DNA from: Serratia symbiotica
GTDB taxonomy: Bacteria; Pseudomonadota; Gammaproteobacteria; Enterobacterales; Enterobacteriaceae
Assembly: GCA_024160085.1 (NCBI GenBank)
Contig: JAMDYG010000001.1
Span: 62,001 to 126,000 of the forward strand
Reading direction: 5' to 3'
DNA: 64,000 nucleotides
In this document: one piece after another, positions 51,502 through 62,656 of the stretch
Layout of the letters: every line of letters begins with the position of its first letter
How positions within the stretch are numbered: the first letter of the stretch is position 1
Made by a program: the position numbers and the translations under genes
The notes under the pieces: generated by a model
The model's database searches: none
What the model was told of the DNA's origin: nothing
Seen by the model: the letters and a program-made list of their open reading frames with translations, nothing else

Positions 51502-52952
51502 ATGACAATAACTCCTCAACAACTGATCGCACTGTGTTACCGCTGTTGATTGTCGGATTGACGGTGGTGGTTGTGATGCTAGGCATTGCGTGGCGGCGCG
51601 ACTACTTTATCAACGCCACTCTGACGGTGATCGGCCTCAACCTGGCGCTGCTCTCGCTGTATTTTTTCGGCCAGGCTGGCCCAATGGATGTTACCACGCT
51701 GCTACGGGTCGATGGCTACGCAATGTTCTATACCGGGGGCTAGTACTGCTGGCCAGTCTGGCAACCCGCACCTTCGCCTATCCGTGTCTGGCCGGTTACC
51801 CGGACAACCGCGAATAGTTCTACCTGCTGGTGTTAATCGCCAGTATTGGCGTCATTTTACCGTCGAGTGCGAACCATTTGGTGTCCTTGTTCCTCGACAT
51901 TGAATTGATCTCTCTGCCGCTGTTTGGCTTGGTGGGCTATGCCTACCGCCAGAAGCATCTATTGGAAACGGCTATCAAATATATGCCGCTATCCACTGCC
52001 GCATCGTCATTCATGCTATTTGGTATGGCTCTTCTATATGCTGAATCCGGCGATTTGTCGCTGGCTGGCTTGGGTATGGGTAAAAGCCTGCAAGAAAATT
52101 TGATATACCAGCCGCTGATCTTTGCTGGCATGGTCATGATGATCGTGTCGGTCTGGATTTCAAGCTATCGTTGGTGCCTTTCCAGTTGTAGACGCCAGAT
52201 GTGTATCAGAGGGCACCAGCACCGGTTGCAACCTTCCTGGTCACCGCCAGCAAAATTGCCATCTTCGCGGTAGTAATGCGTCTATTCCTGTATGCGCCTG
52301 CTGCTGATAGTGAGGCACTGCGTCTGGTGTTGTCGATCATCGCCTGAGGTTTAATTTTGTTCGGCAACCTGATTGCCATCAGTCAGACCAACATCAAGCG
52401 TCTGCTGGGGTATTCGTCAATCGCGCATCTGGGCTATCTACTAGTGGCATTGATTGCATTACATAGCCATGAGATATCGTTGGAAACTGCCGGGGTTTAC
52501 CTTGTTGGGTTACCTATTCAGTAGCCTAGGGGAATTCGGCGTGGTCAGCCCTGATGTCCAGACCGTATCGTGGCCCGGATTACTACTCGCTGTTCTCCTA
52601 CCGCGGCCTGTTCTGGCATAAGAACATCCTGTCTGCGGTGATGACAGTGATGATGTTGTCGCTGGCTGGTATCCCAATGACTTTGGGCTTTATTGGTAAG
52701 TTTTTCATGATTGCGGTGAGTGTCAGTGCATGCCTATGGTCGTTAGCTAGCGCGGTGGTGGTGGGCAGTGCAATTGGCATGTACTACTATCTGTGCGCTA
52801 CTGTTAGCCTATACCTCATCGCACCGGAAGCAATTGCGCCACGACACCTCAAACAACTGGGCGTTGACCGCCGGTGGTTTGCTGGGCTGGGGATAAGCGT
52901 TTATCCGCAGCCGCTGATTACTTTGGTGCAAATGGCACAACCGCTGTTCTGA
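51502..52952 (+). pseudogene. nuoN: NADH-quinone oxidoreductase subunit N, broken
   Basis: NuoN is one of the proton-pumping membrane subunits of complex I. ATG at 51502 reads [12 protein letters not shown] and shifts, then [81 protein letters not shown]-like text, [40 protein letters not shown], then [20 protein letters not shown]-like text and the end [13 protein letters not shown]. Around eight disruptions are present along the full-length text (about 484 codons). Complex I is therefore probably lost. Confidence 0.9.
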
Positions 52953-53074
52953 TAAGCTTTCTGGCAGCAAAGGTAAACTTTGGCGCTCAGGCCCCCATAA
53001 AATCAGCGCGAATAGGTCAATAACCTGTTTAGTAGGTGGATGAGAACAGCTTCCAGCGCCGTTTATCTAAGGAT

Positions 53075-53108
53075 TTAGCGGGGAATATCTTACGATATTC
53101 CCCGCTAA
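53075..53108. promoter_or_regulatory. 15-base perfect stem-loop
   Basis: TTAGCGGGGAATATC and GATATTCCCCGCTAA form a perfect stem around the loop TTAC. No T run follows on either side, so it is not a classic terminator. It lies in the 500-base stretch after nuoN (52953-53460), in which I find no gene. Confidence 0.6.
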
Positions 53109-53469
53109 TGTCACCGATGTCTAGTGGATCATAAAATCAGGACACCTTTGTCGCCTCCTTCCATTGATTTTCATACCTGTAGGACGGATAACCCGCCGTT
53201 GTGCCTGTATGGACGCACCTGGTTTGGGTTGCTTATGCTGACTCATTACTTGATTACTTCAATTTTCAGTTGTTACATTCACAGGCTATTGATGTGTCTG
53301 GTATTACTGATCCCCTAGATAACTTCATAGAAAAATAACACTGGCTTTAACACCCCCATTATTCTTATTTCGTAATGATTTTTTACAGCTTTAAAAAGAC
53401 AGTGTGAAACACGAAAAAATAGCGCAGCAAAAAAGCGTTTAGTGTGCCTCCACTCACCGACAGTCTACG

Positions 53470-53574
53470 TGCTTATAGGTGGCACGCTAACGATTACCTA
53501 TTATTTTGATAGCCAAGGCACTGGTAGCGATGGATCCCTGTTACAATGGTATTACAAGGCAAGCAACGGCTAGT
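53470..53574 (+). pseudogene. isolated invasin-type repeat fragment
   Basis: The plus strand reads GGTLTITYYFDSQGTGSDGS, LLQWYYKASNG, stop. The same kind of unit occurs in the invasin pseudogene at 55.35 kb (TGSNASLFQWYYKSGEGKW). It is a detached repeat of an inverse-autotransporter passenger domain, perhaps left by deletion of a neighbouring paralogue. The following 53575-54099 is AT-rich with no recognisable gene. Confidence 0.55.
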
Positions 53575-54099
53575 AGATGCTGACCGGACATCTTTAATGT
53601 GTAAGAGCCTAGTAATATTGCATAGAGCTCTTATATTTTCTGCTTTCAGAGGTTTTTTTGTAAAGGTAAACGTATTCTCCGTATTTGGTGTAATTAACGT
53701 AAGCAGTGACGTATAATTATATACGGCATCTTTTTACTTAATTAACTAATATAAAAAATATTACGCCAGAGTCATTATTAATGCCCATCATAACGTAATG
53801 GGAAAATAATGCTCGCTTAGCATTGTAATTAATTTTCACATTGTGATGGTTTTCGTATGGTTTTAAAATATAGTGTGAAATACTAAAAAAAATTAAATGG
53901 AGCATTAGACTAATAAATTGTTTTATCGATATTTTATATAATAAATATGCGGCTGTGTCAAGTTTCATATAATTCTATTGAAATAAACTGTATTTTGACC
54001 TAACTAAAATCCGCCCATACGATGCGCATAAATTTATTGTTACAATCAGAATCATTGAGAAGGACTTCGTTTTTTTAACAAGAAGAGATAATTTAAAAA

Positions 54100-55911
54100 G
54101 TGTTTACCTTACTCAACTATTATTCTATTAAACGAGCCTGCGCTTGGTTAATACTATCTAACTATATCTTTACACTATTTATTGTCACTTTCCCCAACAC
54201 GCTATCGGCTGCCTTAATGAACCTGGCTTTCCCTCAGCGTTCTCCTGAATTGGCCCTCGCCCTTATGCCCCCCCTTCTTTTCTACGCGAGCCTGTGGATC
54301 TAGCCACCTTATGTACACAGGTGCACTATTTATCGAGCAGAGAAACCACCACTTCTGTGGCTAAAATATACAACATGAGCTACGAATCCTTGCGTAAACT
54401 CAACCAATTCCGTACCTTTGCCTGCAGCTTTAAGCATCTGCAACCCGGTGATGAAGATGTGCCATTGGCACCCTTGCCAGAGCAGTGCAATGGGATAATG
54501 CCCATGGTCAGCAGCAATCATCACCGCAGGATAATGCACAGGCACAAACACTCACCACAGTGGCCACGCAGACGGGGGAATTTTTAGCTCACCATCCCAG
54601 TAGTGATGCAGCAGCCCCATGGCTAGAGGTTTGGCAACTGGTCAGGTGAATGCGCATCTTCAACAGTGGTTGAGCCATGTTGGCACTGCCAGGGTGCAAC
54701 TAGATATGGATAAAAATTTCTCACTTAAAAACTCACAGCTTGATCTGCTTTTACCTTTGTATGAACAAAAGGAAAAGCTATTTTTCACCCAGGGCAGCCT
54801 GCTTCCATACTGATAGCCGTCGTCAGCAGTCAAACCTGGGGCTGGGCTATAGGTGGTTTAACGACGGCTAGATGTTAGGTGGCAATACGTTCCTTGATTA
54901 TGACTTCTCCTGGCGTCATGCCCGTCTGGGCATAGGGGCAGAGTATTGGCATGATTTCTTGAAATTGGGGACAAACCACTATTTTCCCCTGTCAAACTGG
55001 CAGGATCTACCCGAGCTGGAAGGCTATCAGGCGCGCACGGCATGTGGCTGGGATATCCGCTTACAGTCATGGTTACCGGCATTGCCACAACTGGGTGATA
55101 AATTGGCGTATGAAAAATATTACGGTAATGAGGTTGCCTTGCTCGACAGAGAGCATCGCCAGTATAACGTTGAGGCCATAACAGCCTCGCCGTCACTACG
55201 GAAGGCAAAATCACCACGCTGAAACCCGGTCGGGCTAACATCACCTTTACGTAGAAGGCGTCTAATAATTGTCACTCATTCATTGCTCGTATCGGTATAC
55301 GGGATGCAGGTGGTTAAAAATATCACCCTCTCACGGACAGGCAATGTGCTTATCGGTAATACGCCGGCGGCCACCTATGATTTTTATAACTAGGACACAG
55401 GTAGCAATGCTTCGCTATTTCAATGGTATTATAAGTCAGGAGAAGGAAAGTGGCTTGCCCCTTTGGCCACTGAAGCTAAAAAACTGCGCTGGACTCCAGA
55501 TTCCAGTTATAAGGGTTATGAGATTCGCCTGGGGATCACACTAAAAGGCAGTGAACAGACGGTCACCGGTACAGAAGTGTTCAGTAATTCAGAGAGACTT
55601 TATACTACGCCAGAAGTTAAAAATATTAGACTAACAGGAAGAAGCTTCGCCGGTGAAACACTAAAGGCAGAGTATAATTTTGTATCGAGTGGTATACCGG
55701 ATGATGGTGATTCTTTAAGAATTACCTGGATGGTAATCAATGGAAAAGAATAGAAATAGAAGGTCAGCAATGGCTGAAGATTAAAAGAAGTTATCCTGGC
55801 TGGAAAGTAAGAGCCGAAGTAACGCCAAGATGGTCATTGAGTGGTATTGTTGGAATAACTCGAGCTACTAAAGAAGTCACCATTGCACTAAGAACGGGAC
55901 CCTGTCCCTAA
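54100..55911 (+). pseudogene. inverse autotransporter / invasin-intimin family adhesin, broken
   Basis: This family inserts an N-terminal beta barrel in the outer membrane and displays Ig-like repeats. A GTG at 54100 starts a signal-like segment (IFTLFIVTFPNTLSAA). Next comes a LysM domain (SVAKIYNMSYESLRKLNQFR). The barrel domain follows: ARGLATGQVNAHLQQWLSHV, GTARVQLDMDKNFSLKNSQL, LDLLLPLYEQKEKLFFTQGS, MLGGNTFLDYDFSWRHARLG and AEYWHDFLKLGTNHYF. Then there are Ig-like repeats with SLFQWYYKSGEGKWLPLATE. Several stops and shifts and a large internal deletion are present. The 3' end runs into the IS256-type element. Confidence 0.85.
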
Positions 55912-57120
55912 TTCTGTGTAACTGCCAGCGTATTAAAGGTGATCGTTCAGGCGGTCACCGAACTAGATAATAAAACGACTCATCGCCAGCCGCCAGTTCT
56001 GGATAGGCATACTCTATTTTTTTGACGCATCCTTAATCGCCAGATAAATCACTTTCCGCACTGAGTCGTCTGTCCGGAACACCTTACGTTTTTTTATCGC
56101 CTGCCGGATCACGCTATTTAGCGACTCAATCGCATTCGTGGTGTAGATAGCTTTCCGAATATCAGGCAGGTAGCCGAAGAACGTATTGAGATTTTCCCAG
56201 TGCGCACGCGAGCTTTTGCTTATCTGCGGGTATTTATCGTCCCAGACGCCAGCGAACATAGAACGTATCTAGCGCCATTAACGCCGCCTCCTCTATCGGA
56301 GCCTAATACACCATTAGCCCGCTGGTGATGGCTTTATAGTCTTTCCACGACACGTATTTCAGGCTGTTGCGCACCCTATGGATGATGCACAGATGGATAT
56401 GTGTCTGCGGATAGACGCTGTTTATCGCATCCGGGAAGCCATTCAGACCGTCTAAGCAGTCAATCAGGATATCTCCTGAAGGACCCGGTTTTTCAGCTCT
56501 ATCAGCACGCTTAGCCAGAACTTATCCCCTTCGTTTTCTGCCAGCCACATGCCCAACAGTTCTTTCTGGCCTTCAGTATTAATGCCCAGCGCGAAGAATA
56601 CGGCTTTGTGTTAATCACGCTGCCGCCGTGAAGAAATTTTACAACAATACAGTCAAGGTAAATAATGGGATACAGTGCACCCAGAGGCTGGTTTTGCCAC
56701 TCTGTAACCTGCTCTTTAACCGCATCGGTGACCTAGATATCAGCGTGGGAGACACGTCTGCGTGTGATACGCGTCTGGTTTTTCTTTATTAGCTGCGGCT
56801 CGCGAAAGTGTTTTCACGGTCACGTGGCGTGTTCAGTTTGATTTCGCCATCGTCGCACAACAGCGTTTTAGAGGAATAGCCATTACGTGTATTTGAGCCG
56901 GATTTTAGGGAAATTTTCTCGTGCCCGAGGTAGTCGGTCAGTTTAGCCTTCAGCGCTGCTTCGATGGTTAACTTCATCAGCATGCGGGAAAACGCATTGA
57001 GATCTACGTCGGTTTTAAAGCCTTTCCTTTAGCCAGTTCTCAGTCGCGAGGGTTTTAAGTTTCTTTTCGTCCATAATTTACCTGTCTCCGTTACTGGAGT
57101 GAACATATCAAAAACAGGTA
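55900..57120 (-). mobile_element. IS256-family element, dead
   Basis: The transposase reads from ATG at 57074 (MDEKKLK, then a shift) to 55933: FSRMLMKLTIEAALKAKLTD, YLGHEKISLKSGSNTRNGYS, SKTLLCDDGEIKLNTPRDRE, then fragmented text with FALGINTEGQKELLGMW-like and CIIHRVRNSLKYVSWKDYK-like motifs, and AGVWDDKYPQISKSSRAHWE, NLNTFFGYLPDIRKAIYTTN, AIESLNSVIRQAIKKRKVFR. This is the mutator-type DDE transposase. Stops and shifts occur throughout, so it cannot move. The right end touches the invasin pseudogene. The element differs from the IS256-type remnant at 1.3 kb. Confidence 0.88.
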
Positions 57121-57585
57121 GATACACAATTTAAATTACAGTTTCGAGTATGGTGTTGCTCAGCAAGTTCGAAGTGGCGCTACATCGTAGTTTTACTATT
57201 GTAAGCGCTATGAGGACGTTCCTAATGGTAGCCGTATTGCTATTATGCCAGTAAATCCTTACTGCCTGCGATCTACTCTGACACTATCCTGCTGCATCAC
57301 CAATGACATATTTTACCATATCCTCTACCTCTACCTGGGTGGCCCGGTGATTAAGTACGATCTTTCCTGCGCACTGAAAGCTACCGGCATTAATAATAGC
57401 TCTGCACCCTGTCAGTACACTTTGCAGAAATGCGTGGCGGGATGTGTCGCTATAAGATAAGAATGCCAGCGCTATTCAGAGGCGGATTGGTTGGGGCGTG
57501 GTAATATTATTTCTGCACACCCTCTTCCATGTGCTGATACATCTTCTTATTTCATGCTGGTGAGGATATGAGTTTGCTACTCTTC
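57121..57585. other. unassigned interval with decayed coding-like text
   Basis: The plus strand has an open stretch at about 57200-57460 (YEDVPNGSRIAIMPVNPYCL, then LRSTLTLSCC and YLYLGGPVIKYDLSCALKAT). The base composition is more GC-rich than the neighbouring island, and it may be the end of a lost gene. I cannot name it, and no ribosome site is visible. Confidence 0.3.
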
Positions 57586-57736
57586 TTAGAACCTATCCCA
57601 TTAGACGATTCTATTTGCCATTTTAGCCCTGGGTAGTGCTCACCATCTTCACGGACTCTCTGTATGCTCCGGTTATTACGCGCTGTCCCTGTACAAACAG
57701 GCTGCAATAATGTACACCTACTAGGATAGGATCTTA
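57586..57736 (-). repeat. miniature inverted-repeat element, copy 2
   Basis: A 151-base copy of the element at 3042-3198 lies in the opposite orientation. Left end TTAGAACCTATCCCATTAGA, right end complement of TAAGATCCTATCCTAGTAGG. Shared internal blocks include GGGTAGTGCTCACCATC, CTGTATGCTCCGG and TTACGCGCTGTCC. It marks the border of the AT-rich island that follows. Confidence 0.75.
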
Positions 57737-57875
57737 TTTATATTACATCTTGATTTTAACTGGTAATAATCTTCATCTTTTTCACATTTGATGCTCATTT
57801 TTTCTCTCAAAATAAATGGATCATTTGTTTTCCCATGTCCAAAGTATGGATAGTAGTAAATAGGGATCTTTGTTT

Positions 57876-58225
57876 TTACGCAAACCCTTTGATTACAGTT
57901 TTAAAAATGAGTCTTTCTTCGTTACTTGCTGATAAAGTATAGAATTGTCCAAATATAATCGCTTTTGGTTTAAATTTACTTTTATAAAGAATTTGATTTA
58001 ATGTATGATCAAGTTGCTTGTAAATTACCTCTGTATCTTTTATCAATAATATCTGATTTGGTAAGTATTTCTCATATTCAGTAGAAAAGAAAGACTGAAG
58101 CAATGTAAGCCCCACCCCCAGCACCCCGAAATGCCAGATTCATCCTGTGAATTAAGGGGGAATAATGCCATTATATGAGACACCTTTTTTATAGCTTCAA
58201 AAACCTGATTAAAGTTATTATTCAT
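57876..58225 (-). pseudogene. unrecognised AT-rich gene, one frameshift
   Basis: From ATG at 58225 the frame reads MNNNFNQVFEAIKKVSHIMA, LFPLNSQDESGISG. It shifts in a C-rich run (CCCCACCCCCAGCACCCC, 58110-58127) and continues VGLTLLQSFFSTEYEKYLPN, QILLIKDTEVIYKQLDHTLN, QILYKSKFKPKAIIFGQFYT and NEERLIFKTVIKGFA to 57876. The coherent text of about 115 codons suggests a real gene. Composition is much more AT-rich than the core genes, which points to transfer. I know no family for it. Confidence 0.45.
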
Positions 58226-58533
58226 ACTTATCCTTTCATATTTCTCGCGATTATAAATATCTTTGTTATAAGCAGAAACAATCCCATGCGCAATTTTCTA
58301 ACCAATATGGTTATTCAAAAAACAATGGATTGCAGTTACGTCACTGAACTAGATAATTACTTTTTCCTTGCTTTTTATGCCTCCCATGTTTTTATAAAGA
58401 TAGGGGAAAATATTGATGACTCTAGAAACTCCCCAGACAAAACATAAATATTTAACATTATCATCAGTCAGCACATTAATTATATTTTACCTCTTTCTTT
58501 GTAGGTATTTACATATCCAAAATATGATATTTG

Positions 58534-58716
58534 CTAATTGAGGTATTTTGTTTCTATAGTGTAACCTTTACTTTTCAAAAGCTCTGAAATCTTAGAGATA
58601 TAACTTTCATCGTAAGCTGAAGAGCTTAAAATAAAATAAATTACTTTCCTATTATCCGCCAAACACTCAAAAGATATGAGAGAAAATACTTGAATAATTC
58701 CACATAAACTAGTCAT
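58534..58716 (-). CDS. small AT-rich ORF, unknown function
   Basis: A 60-codon open frame (MTSLCGIIQVFSLISFECLA, DNRKVIYFILSSSAYDESYI, SKISELLKSKGYTIETKYLN). It may be the end or the whole of an unknown gene in the same AT-rich island. No clear Shine-Dalgarno site is visible. The Tyr/Ser/Lys-rich second half looks like a globular protein rather than noise. Bases 58226-58533 contain a plus-strand ORF with a hydrophobic start (58175-58447), for which I see no support. Confidence 0.35.
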   Translation of the reverse strand: MTSLCGIIQVFSLISFECLADNRKVIYFILSSSAYDESYISKISELLKSKGYTIETKYLN

Positions 58717-58788
58717 ATTTTACCACCCATATCATTTTTATCACCTGGTTCTTCTCTATCAAGATTTAACGATAAACTCAATACTTAC

Positions 58789-59085
58789 CTAATTTTTGGT
58801 CGTGACGCAGACTGAGTGGTAATGATTGATTGTCAGATACCCTCCAATGAGCTTATCGAGCATTTCTTCTGACTTTGAGAAACAGATGGTCATGTGGGCC
58901 AGTCGTTTAAGATGGGTTCGCAAATTGAGATTATGCCGCTCTATCCGCTTGGTATTTTTTGCTGATGACATGACTGGTTTAGGGCAGTAAAGTCCTGTAG
59001 ACAGGCTAGGCGTCAATCATGTAGAAAGCGATAGTAATTTCCAGCGCTTTAAGGTTTTTCAGTCTAGTATTGTTCAACATTGTGC
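58789..59085 (-). mobile_element. IS1-family transposase C-terminal remnant
   Basis: The minus strand reads RTLLP, stop, TSHVISKKY, then in the next frame [40 protein letters not shown] and [14 protein letters not shown]. This is the C-terminal end of the IS1 InsB transposase (compare IERNNLTLRTRIKRLARKTICFSRS). The N-terminal DDE part is lost. The text 59020-59090 before it does not match IS1. Confidence 0.8.
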
Positions 59086-59231
59086 CACCCTCTATTGTGA
59101 AATTTTACCGTCACAACTGGCCTAAACCTAACGGTAAAATGGCCTGTAATACTGACAAAAAGATTCTTATATCGTCAGGTTTACAGTTAAAAATAACCGA
59201 TAGTACCTGATAGGTATTAATGGCTAAAAAT

Positions 59232-59260
59232 AAAAAACCGCCTATAAATAAAGGCGGTTA
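59232..59260 (-). terminator. terminator of guaBA
   Basis: On the minus strand AACCGCCTTTATTTATAGGCGGTT is followed by TTTTTATTT. It lies about 45 bases after the guaA stop. Confidence 0.85.
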
Positions 59261-59304
59261 GTATTATTTTGAATGGATATTAATCGTAGAAAAACGCTCG
59301 CGGA

Positions 59305-60882
59305 TCATTCCCACTCAATGGTCGCTGGCGGTTTGCCACTAATGTCGTATACCACGCGGGAAATGCCGTTTACTTCGTTGATAATGCGGTTGGAGACACG
59401 GCCGAGAAAGTCATAGGGTAGATGCGCCCAATGTGCGGTCATAAAGTCGACAGTTTCCACTGCGCGCAGTGAAACAACCCAGTCGTATTTACGGCCATCG
59501 CCCATTACGCCCACCGAGCGTACCGGCAGGAATACGGTGAACGCCTGGCTCACCTTGTTATACAGGTCAGCGTTGTGCAACTCTTCAATGAAGATGGCAT
59601 CTGCACAGCGCAGCAGGTCGCAATACTCTTTCTTCACTTCACCAAGCACGCGCACGCCCATACCAGGCCCAGGGAATGGGTGGCGGTACAGCATATAGGA
59701 CGGCAGACCTAGTTCCAGACCGATCTTGCGCACTTCATCTTTGAACAGTTCTTTCAACGGTTCGATCAGCCCTAGCTTCATCTCTTTCGGCAGGCCACCC
59801 ACGTTGTGATGTGATTTGATCACATGCGCTTTGCCAGTAGCGGAAGCAGCGGATTCGATCACGTCCGGGTAAATGGTGCCCTGCGCCAACCATTTCACAT
59901 CGGATTGCTTGCAGGCTTCTTCGTCGAACACTTCCACGAATACGCGGCCAATGATCTTGCGCTTGGCTTCTGGTTCGTCAACGCCAGCCAACTCGCTCAG
60001 GAAGCGATTCTCCGCCGCCACATGCACGATATTCAAGCCGAAACTGTCGCCGAACATTTCCAGAACCTGATCAGCCTCATTCAGGCGCAGCAAGCCGTTG
60101 TCAACGAAAACGCAGGTCAGTCGTGTGCCAATGGCACGATACAGCAGCATCGCGGTTACGGAAGAGTCAACACCTCCGGACAGGCCGAGGATCACATGGT
60201 CTTCCCCCACTTGCTGGCGAATGCGTTCAACCGCATCTTCAATGATGGTGGCCGGAGTCCACAGGGTTTCACATTGGCAAATGTCCAGAACAAAACGTTC
60301 TAGCATGCGCTGGCCATGGTGGGTGTGAGTCACTTCCGGGTGGAACTGCACACCGTAGAAACGTTTTTCTTCATTAGCCATAATGGCGAACGGGCAGCTA
60401 TCGGTGATGGCGATAGTCACAAAGTCAGATGGGATGGCAGTGACTTTGTCGCTGTGGCTCATCCACACGTCCAATAGCAGTTTGCCCTGCGGGCTAGTGA
60501 TGTCCTCGATGCCACGCAACAGAGCACACTCATTGACGACTTCTACCAGCGCGTAGCCGAACTCACGCTCGTTAGAGCCCTGTACACAACCACCTAACTG
60601 CATCGCCATGGTATGCATGCCGTAGCACACACCTAACACCGGCACATCGGCAGTAAATACGTATTCAGGGGCGTGAGGGCTGCCGTCTGCTGTGGTGCTT
60701 TCCGGGCCACCGGAAAGGATGATGCCGCTAGGATTGAATTCGCGGATCTGTTCTTCGTTCACATCCCAGGCTAATAGCTCACAGTAAACGCCGATTTCGC
60801 GCACGCGGCGGGTAATCAATTGGCTATATTGTGAACCGAAATCCAGAATAAGAATACGATGCTTATGGATATTTTTTTTCAT
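59305..60882 (-). CDS. guaA: GMP synthase (glutamine-hydrolysing)
   Basis: GuaA converts XMP to GMP with ATP and glutamine. The 525 residues match E. coli exactly and are uninterrupted. The N-terminal glutaminase has the nucleophile Cys in [15 protein letters not shown] (near residue 86) and the His/Glu pair in [11 protein letters not shown]. The ATP pyrophosphatase P-loop is [15 protein letters not shown] near residue 230. The C-terminal dimerisation domain ends [10 protein letters not shown]. It follows guaB with 141 bases between, as the second gene of guaBA. Confidence 0.97.
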   Translation of the reverse strand: MKKNIHKHRILILDFGSQYSQLITRRVREIGVYCELLAWDVNEEQIREFNPSGIILSGGPESTTADGSPHAPEYVFTADVPVLGVCYGMHTMAMQLGGCVQGSNEREFGYALVEVVNECALLRGIEDITSPQGKLLLDVWMSHSDKVTAIPSDFVTIAITDSCPFAIMANEEKRFYGVQFHPEVTHTHHGQRMLERFVLDICQCETLWTPATIIEDAVERIRQQVGEDHVILGLSGGVDSSVTAMLLYRAIGTRLTCVFVDNGLLRLNEADQVLEMFGDSFGLNIVHVAAENRFLSELAGVDEPEAKRKIIGRVFVEVFDEEACKQSDVKWLAQGTIYPDVIESAASATGKAHVIKSHHNVGGLPKEMKLGLIEPLKELFKDEVRKIGLELGLPSYMLYRHPFPGPGMGVRVLGEVKKEYCDLLRCADAIFIEELHNADLYNKVSQAFTVFLPVRSVGVMGDGRKYDWVVSLRAVETVDFMTAHWAHLPYDFLGRVSNRIINEVNGISRVVYDISGKPPATIEWE

Positions 60883-61023
60883 AATAAAGCTAATTCCAGC
60901 AACAAAAATAAAGGAAAATCAAATCGTCTGGGGTAAGGCCTATCAGTAAGTTGTCACCCGCCATACCCTATATGCTGTTATATGCCGTTGACATTAAGTC
61001 CAATGAGCTATGCCCCCTTGAAA

Positions 61024-62487
61024 TCAACCCATGCGGTAGTTCGGAGACTCTTTGGTGATGGTCACATCGTGTGCATGGCTTTCCTGAATACCAGCGCCAC
61101 TAATACGTACAAACTTTGCCTTGGTGCGCAGTTCGTCGATGGTGGCACAGCCAGTCAGACCCATGCAGGAGCGCAGCCCCCCCATCTGCTGATGCACGAT
61201 GGCTTTCAGCATGCCTTTGTAGGCTACACGGCCTTCGATACCTTCTGGCACTAGTTTGTCAGCGGCGTTATCGATTTGGAAGTAACGGTCAGAAGAACCT
61301 TTGGACATCGCACCCAGCGACCCCATGCCACGATAAGACTTAAACGAACGCCCCTGGTACAGCTCGATTTCACCCGGTGATTCTTCGGTACCTGCTAGCA
61401 TGGAGCCAACCATCACGCAGGAGGCACCCGCCGCGATAGCCTTGGCGATATCGCCAGAGAAACGGATGCCACCATCGGCGATAACCGGGATACCGGTGCC
61501 TTCCAGCGCGTCAACCGCATCAGCGATGGCCGTGATCTGTGGTACGCCTACACCAGTGACAATGCGGGTGGTGCAGATAGAACCAGGGCCAATGCCCACT
61601 TTCACCGCGCTCACCCCCGACTCAGCCAATTCTTTGGCACCAGTATCGGTGGCAATATTGCCACCGACGATCGGCAAGTCGGGGTATTTGGCACGGGTTT
61701 CGCGAATACGTTTCAGCACACCTGCGGAGTGGCCGTGTGAGGAGTCGATCAACAGCACGTCAACACCTGCGGCGACCAGTGCATCAACACGCTGTTCATT
61801 ACCGGCACCCGCACCAACCGCCGCACCTACACGTAACCGGCCATACTCGTCTTTACAGGCGTTGGGCTTGCGTTCTGCTTTCTGAAAGTCTTTAACGGTA
61901 ATCATGCCTATCAGGTGGAAGCTGTCATCCACCACCAGCGCTTTTTCAACGCGTTTTTCGTGCATTTTTTGTAGCACGATTTCACGCGCTTCACCTTCTT
62001 TCACCGTGACCAGGCGTGCTTTCGGCGTCATCACTGCGGTGACTGGCTGGTTCAGATCGGTAACGAAGCGCACATCGCGCCAGGTAATGATCCCCACTAA
62101 CTCATTGTCTTCGGTAACAACCGGGTAACCAGCAAAGCCGTTGCGAGCAGTTAGCGTTTTAACTTCTTGTAAGGTGGTTACTGGGGTGACAGTCTGTGGG
62201 TCGGTCACTACACCGCTTTCATGTTTCTTCACCCGGCTGACTTCTTCAGCCTGGTGTTCGATAGACATGTTTTTGTGAATAAAACCCAGGCCACCTTCCT
62301 GCGCCAACGCGATAGCCAGGCTAGATTCGGTTACGGTATCCATGGCGGCGGATAACATAGGGATATTCAGGCGGATATTTTTAGTCAGCTGCGTGCCTAG
62401 TTCTGCGGTGTTAGGCAGAACCGTAGAATGAGCAGGAATCAGGAGTACATCGTCAAACGTCAACGCCTCTTTAACAATACGTAGCAT
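61024..62487 (-). CDS. guaB: inosine-5'-monophosphate dehydrogenase
   Basis: GuaB oxidises IMP to XMP with NAD, the first committed step to GMP. I choose the ATG at 62487 ([21 protein letters not shown]), which gives 487 residues, as in relatives; the 28 residues upstream are not conserved. Two CBS domains lie at about residues 95-205 ([20 protein letters not shown] and [20 protein letters not shown]). The catalytic Cys is in [18 protein letters not shown] near residue 305 and the flap has [10 protein letters not shown]. It is intact and divergent from xseA, as in E. coli. Confidence 0.97.
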   Translation of the reverse strand: MLRIVKEALTFDDVLLIPAHSTVLPNTAELGTQLTKNIRLNIPMLSAAMDTVTESSLAIALAQEGGLGFIHKNMSIEHQAEEVSRVKKHESGVVTDPQTVTPVTTLQEVKTLTARNGFAGYPVVTEDNELVGIITWRDVRFVTDLNQPVTAVMTPKARLVTVKEGEAREIVLQKMHEKRVEKALVVDDSFHLIGMITVKDFQKAERKPNACKDEYGRLRVGAAVGAGAGNEQRVDALVAAGVDVLLIDSSHGHSAGVLKRIRETRAKYPDLPIVGGNIATDTGAKELAESGVSAVKVGIGPGSICTTRIVTGVGVPQITAIADAVDALEGTGIPVIADGGIRFSGDIAKAIAAGASCVMVGSMLAGTEESPGEIELYQGRSFKSYRGMGSLGAMSKGSSDRYFQIDNAADKLVPEGIEGRVAYKGMLKAIVHQQMGGLRSCMGLTGCATIDELRTKAKFVRISGAGIQESHAHDVTITKESPNYRMG

Positions 62488-62656
62488 GGGCAATATCTCA
62501 CCAGGTGGGCTGTGAAAGGAATAAAATATTGCTGCGGTATTATACAGAGTGTAATCGGTTGCCTCCAGCACTTTCTTGCAAAAACCCTTGATTACCTTTT
62601 TTAACTATGTAGTATCTGGCAATTGAGTGCTTGTTTTAAGATTTGATTTGGATCAC

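Noticed and set aside
58175-58447. 90-codon plus-strand ORF with hydrophobic start
   Set aside because: It begins antisense to the N-terminus of the more coherent gene at 57876-58225, lacks a ribosome site and has an AT-rich composition in which such ORFs are expected by chance.
61400-61885. 161-codon plus-strand ORF within guaB
   Set aside because: Antisense shadow of intact guaB.
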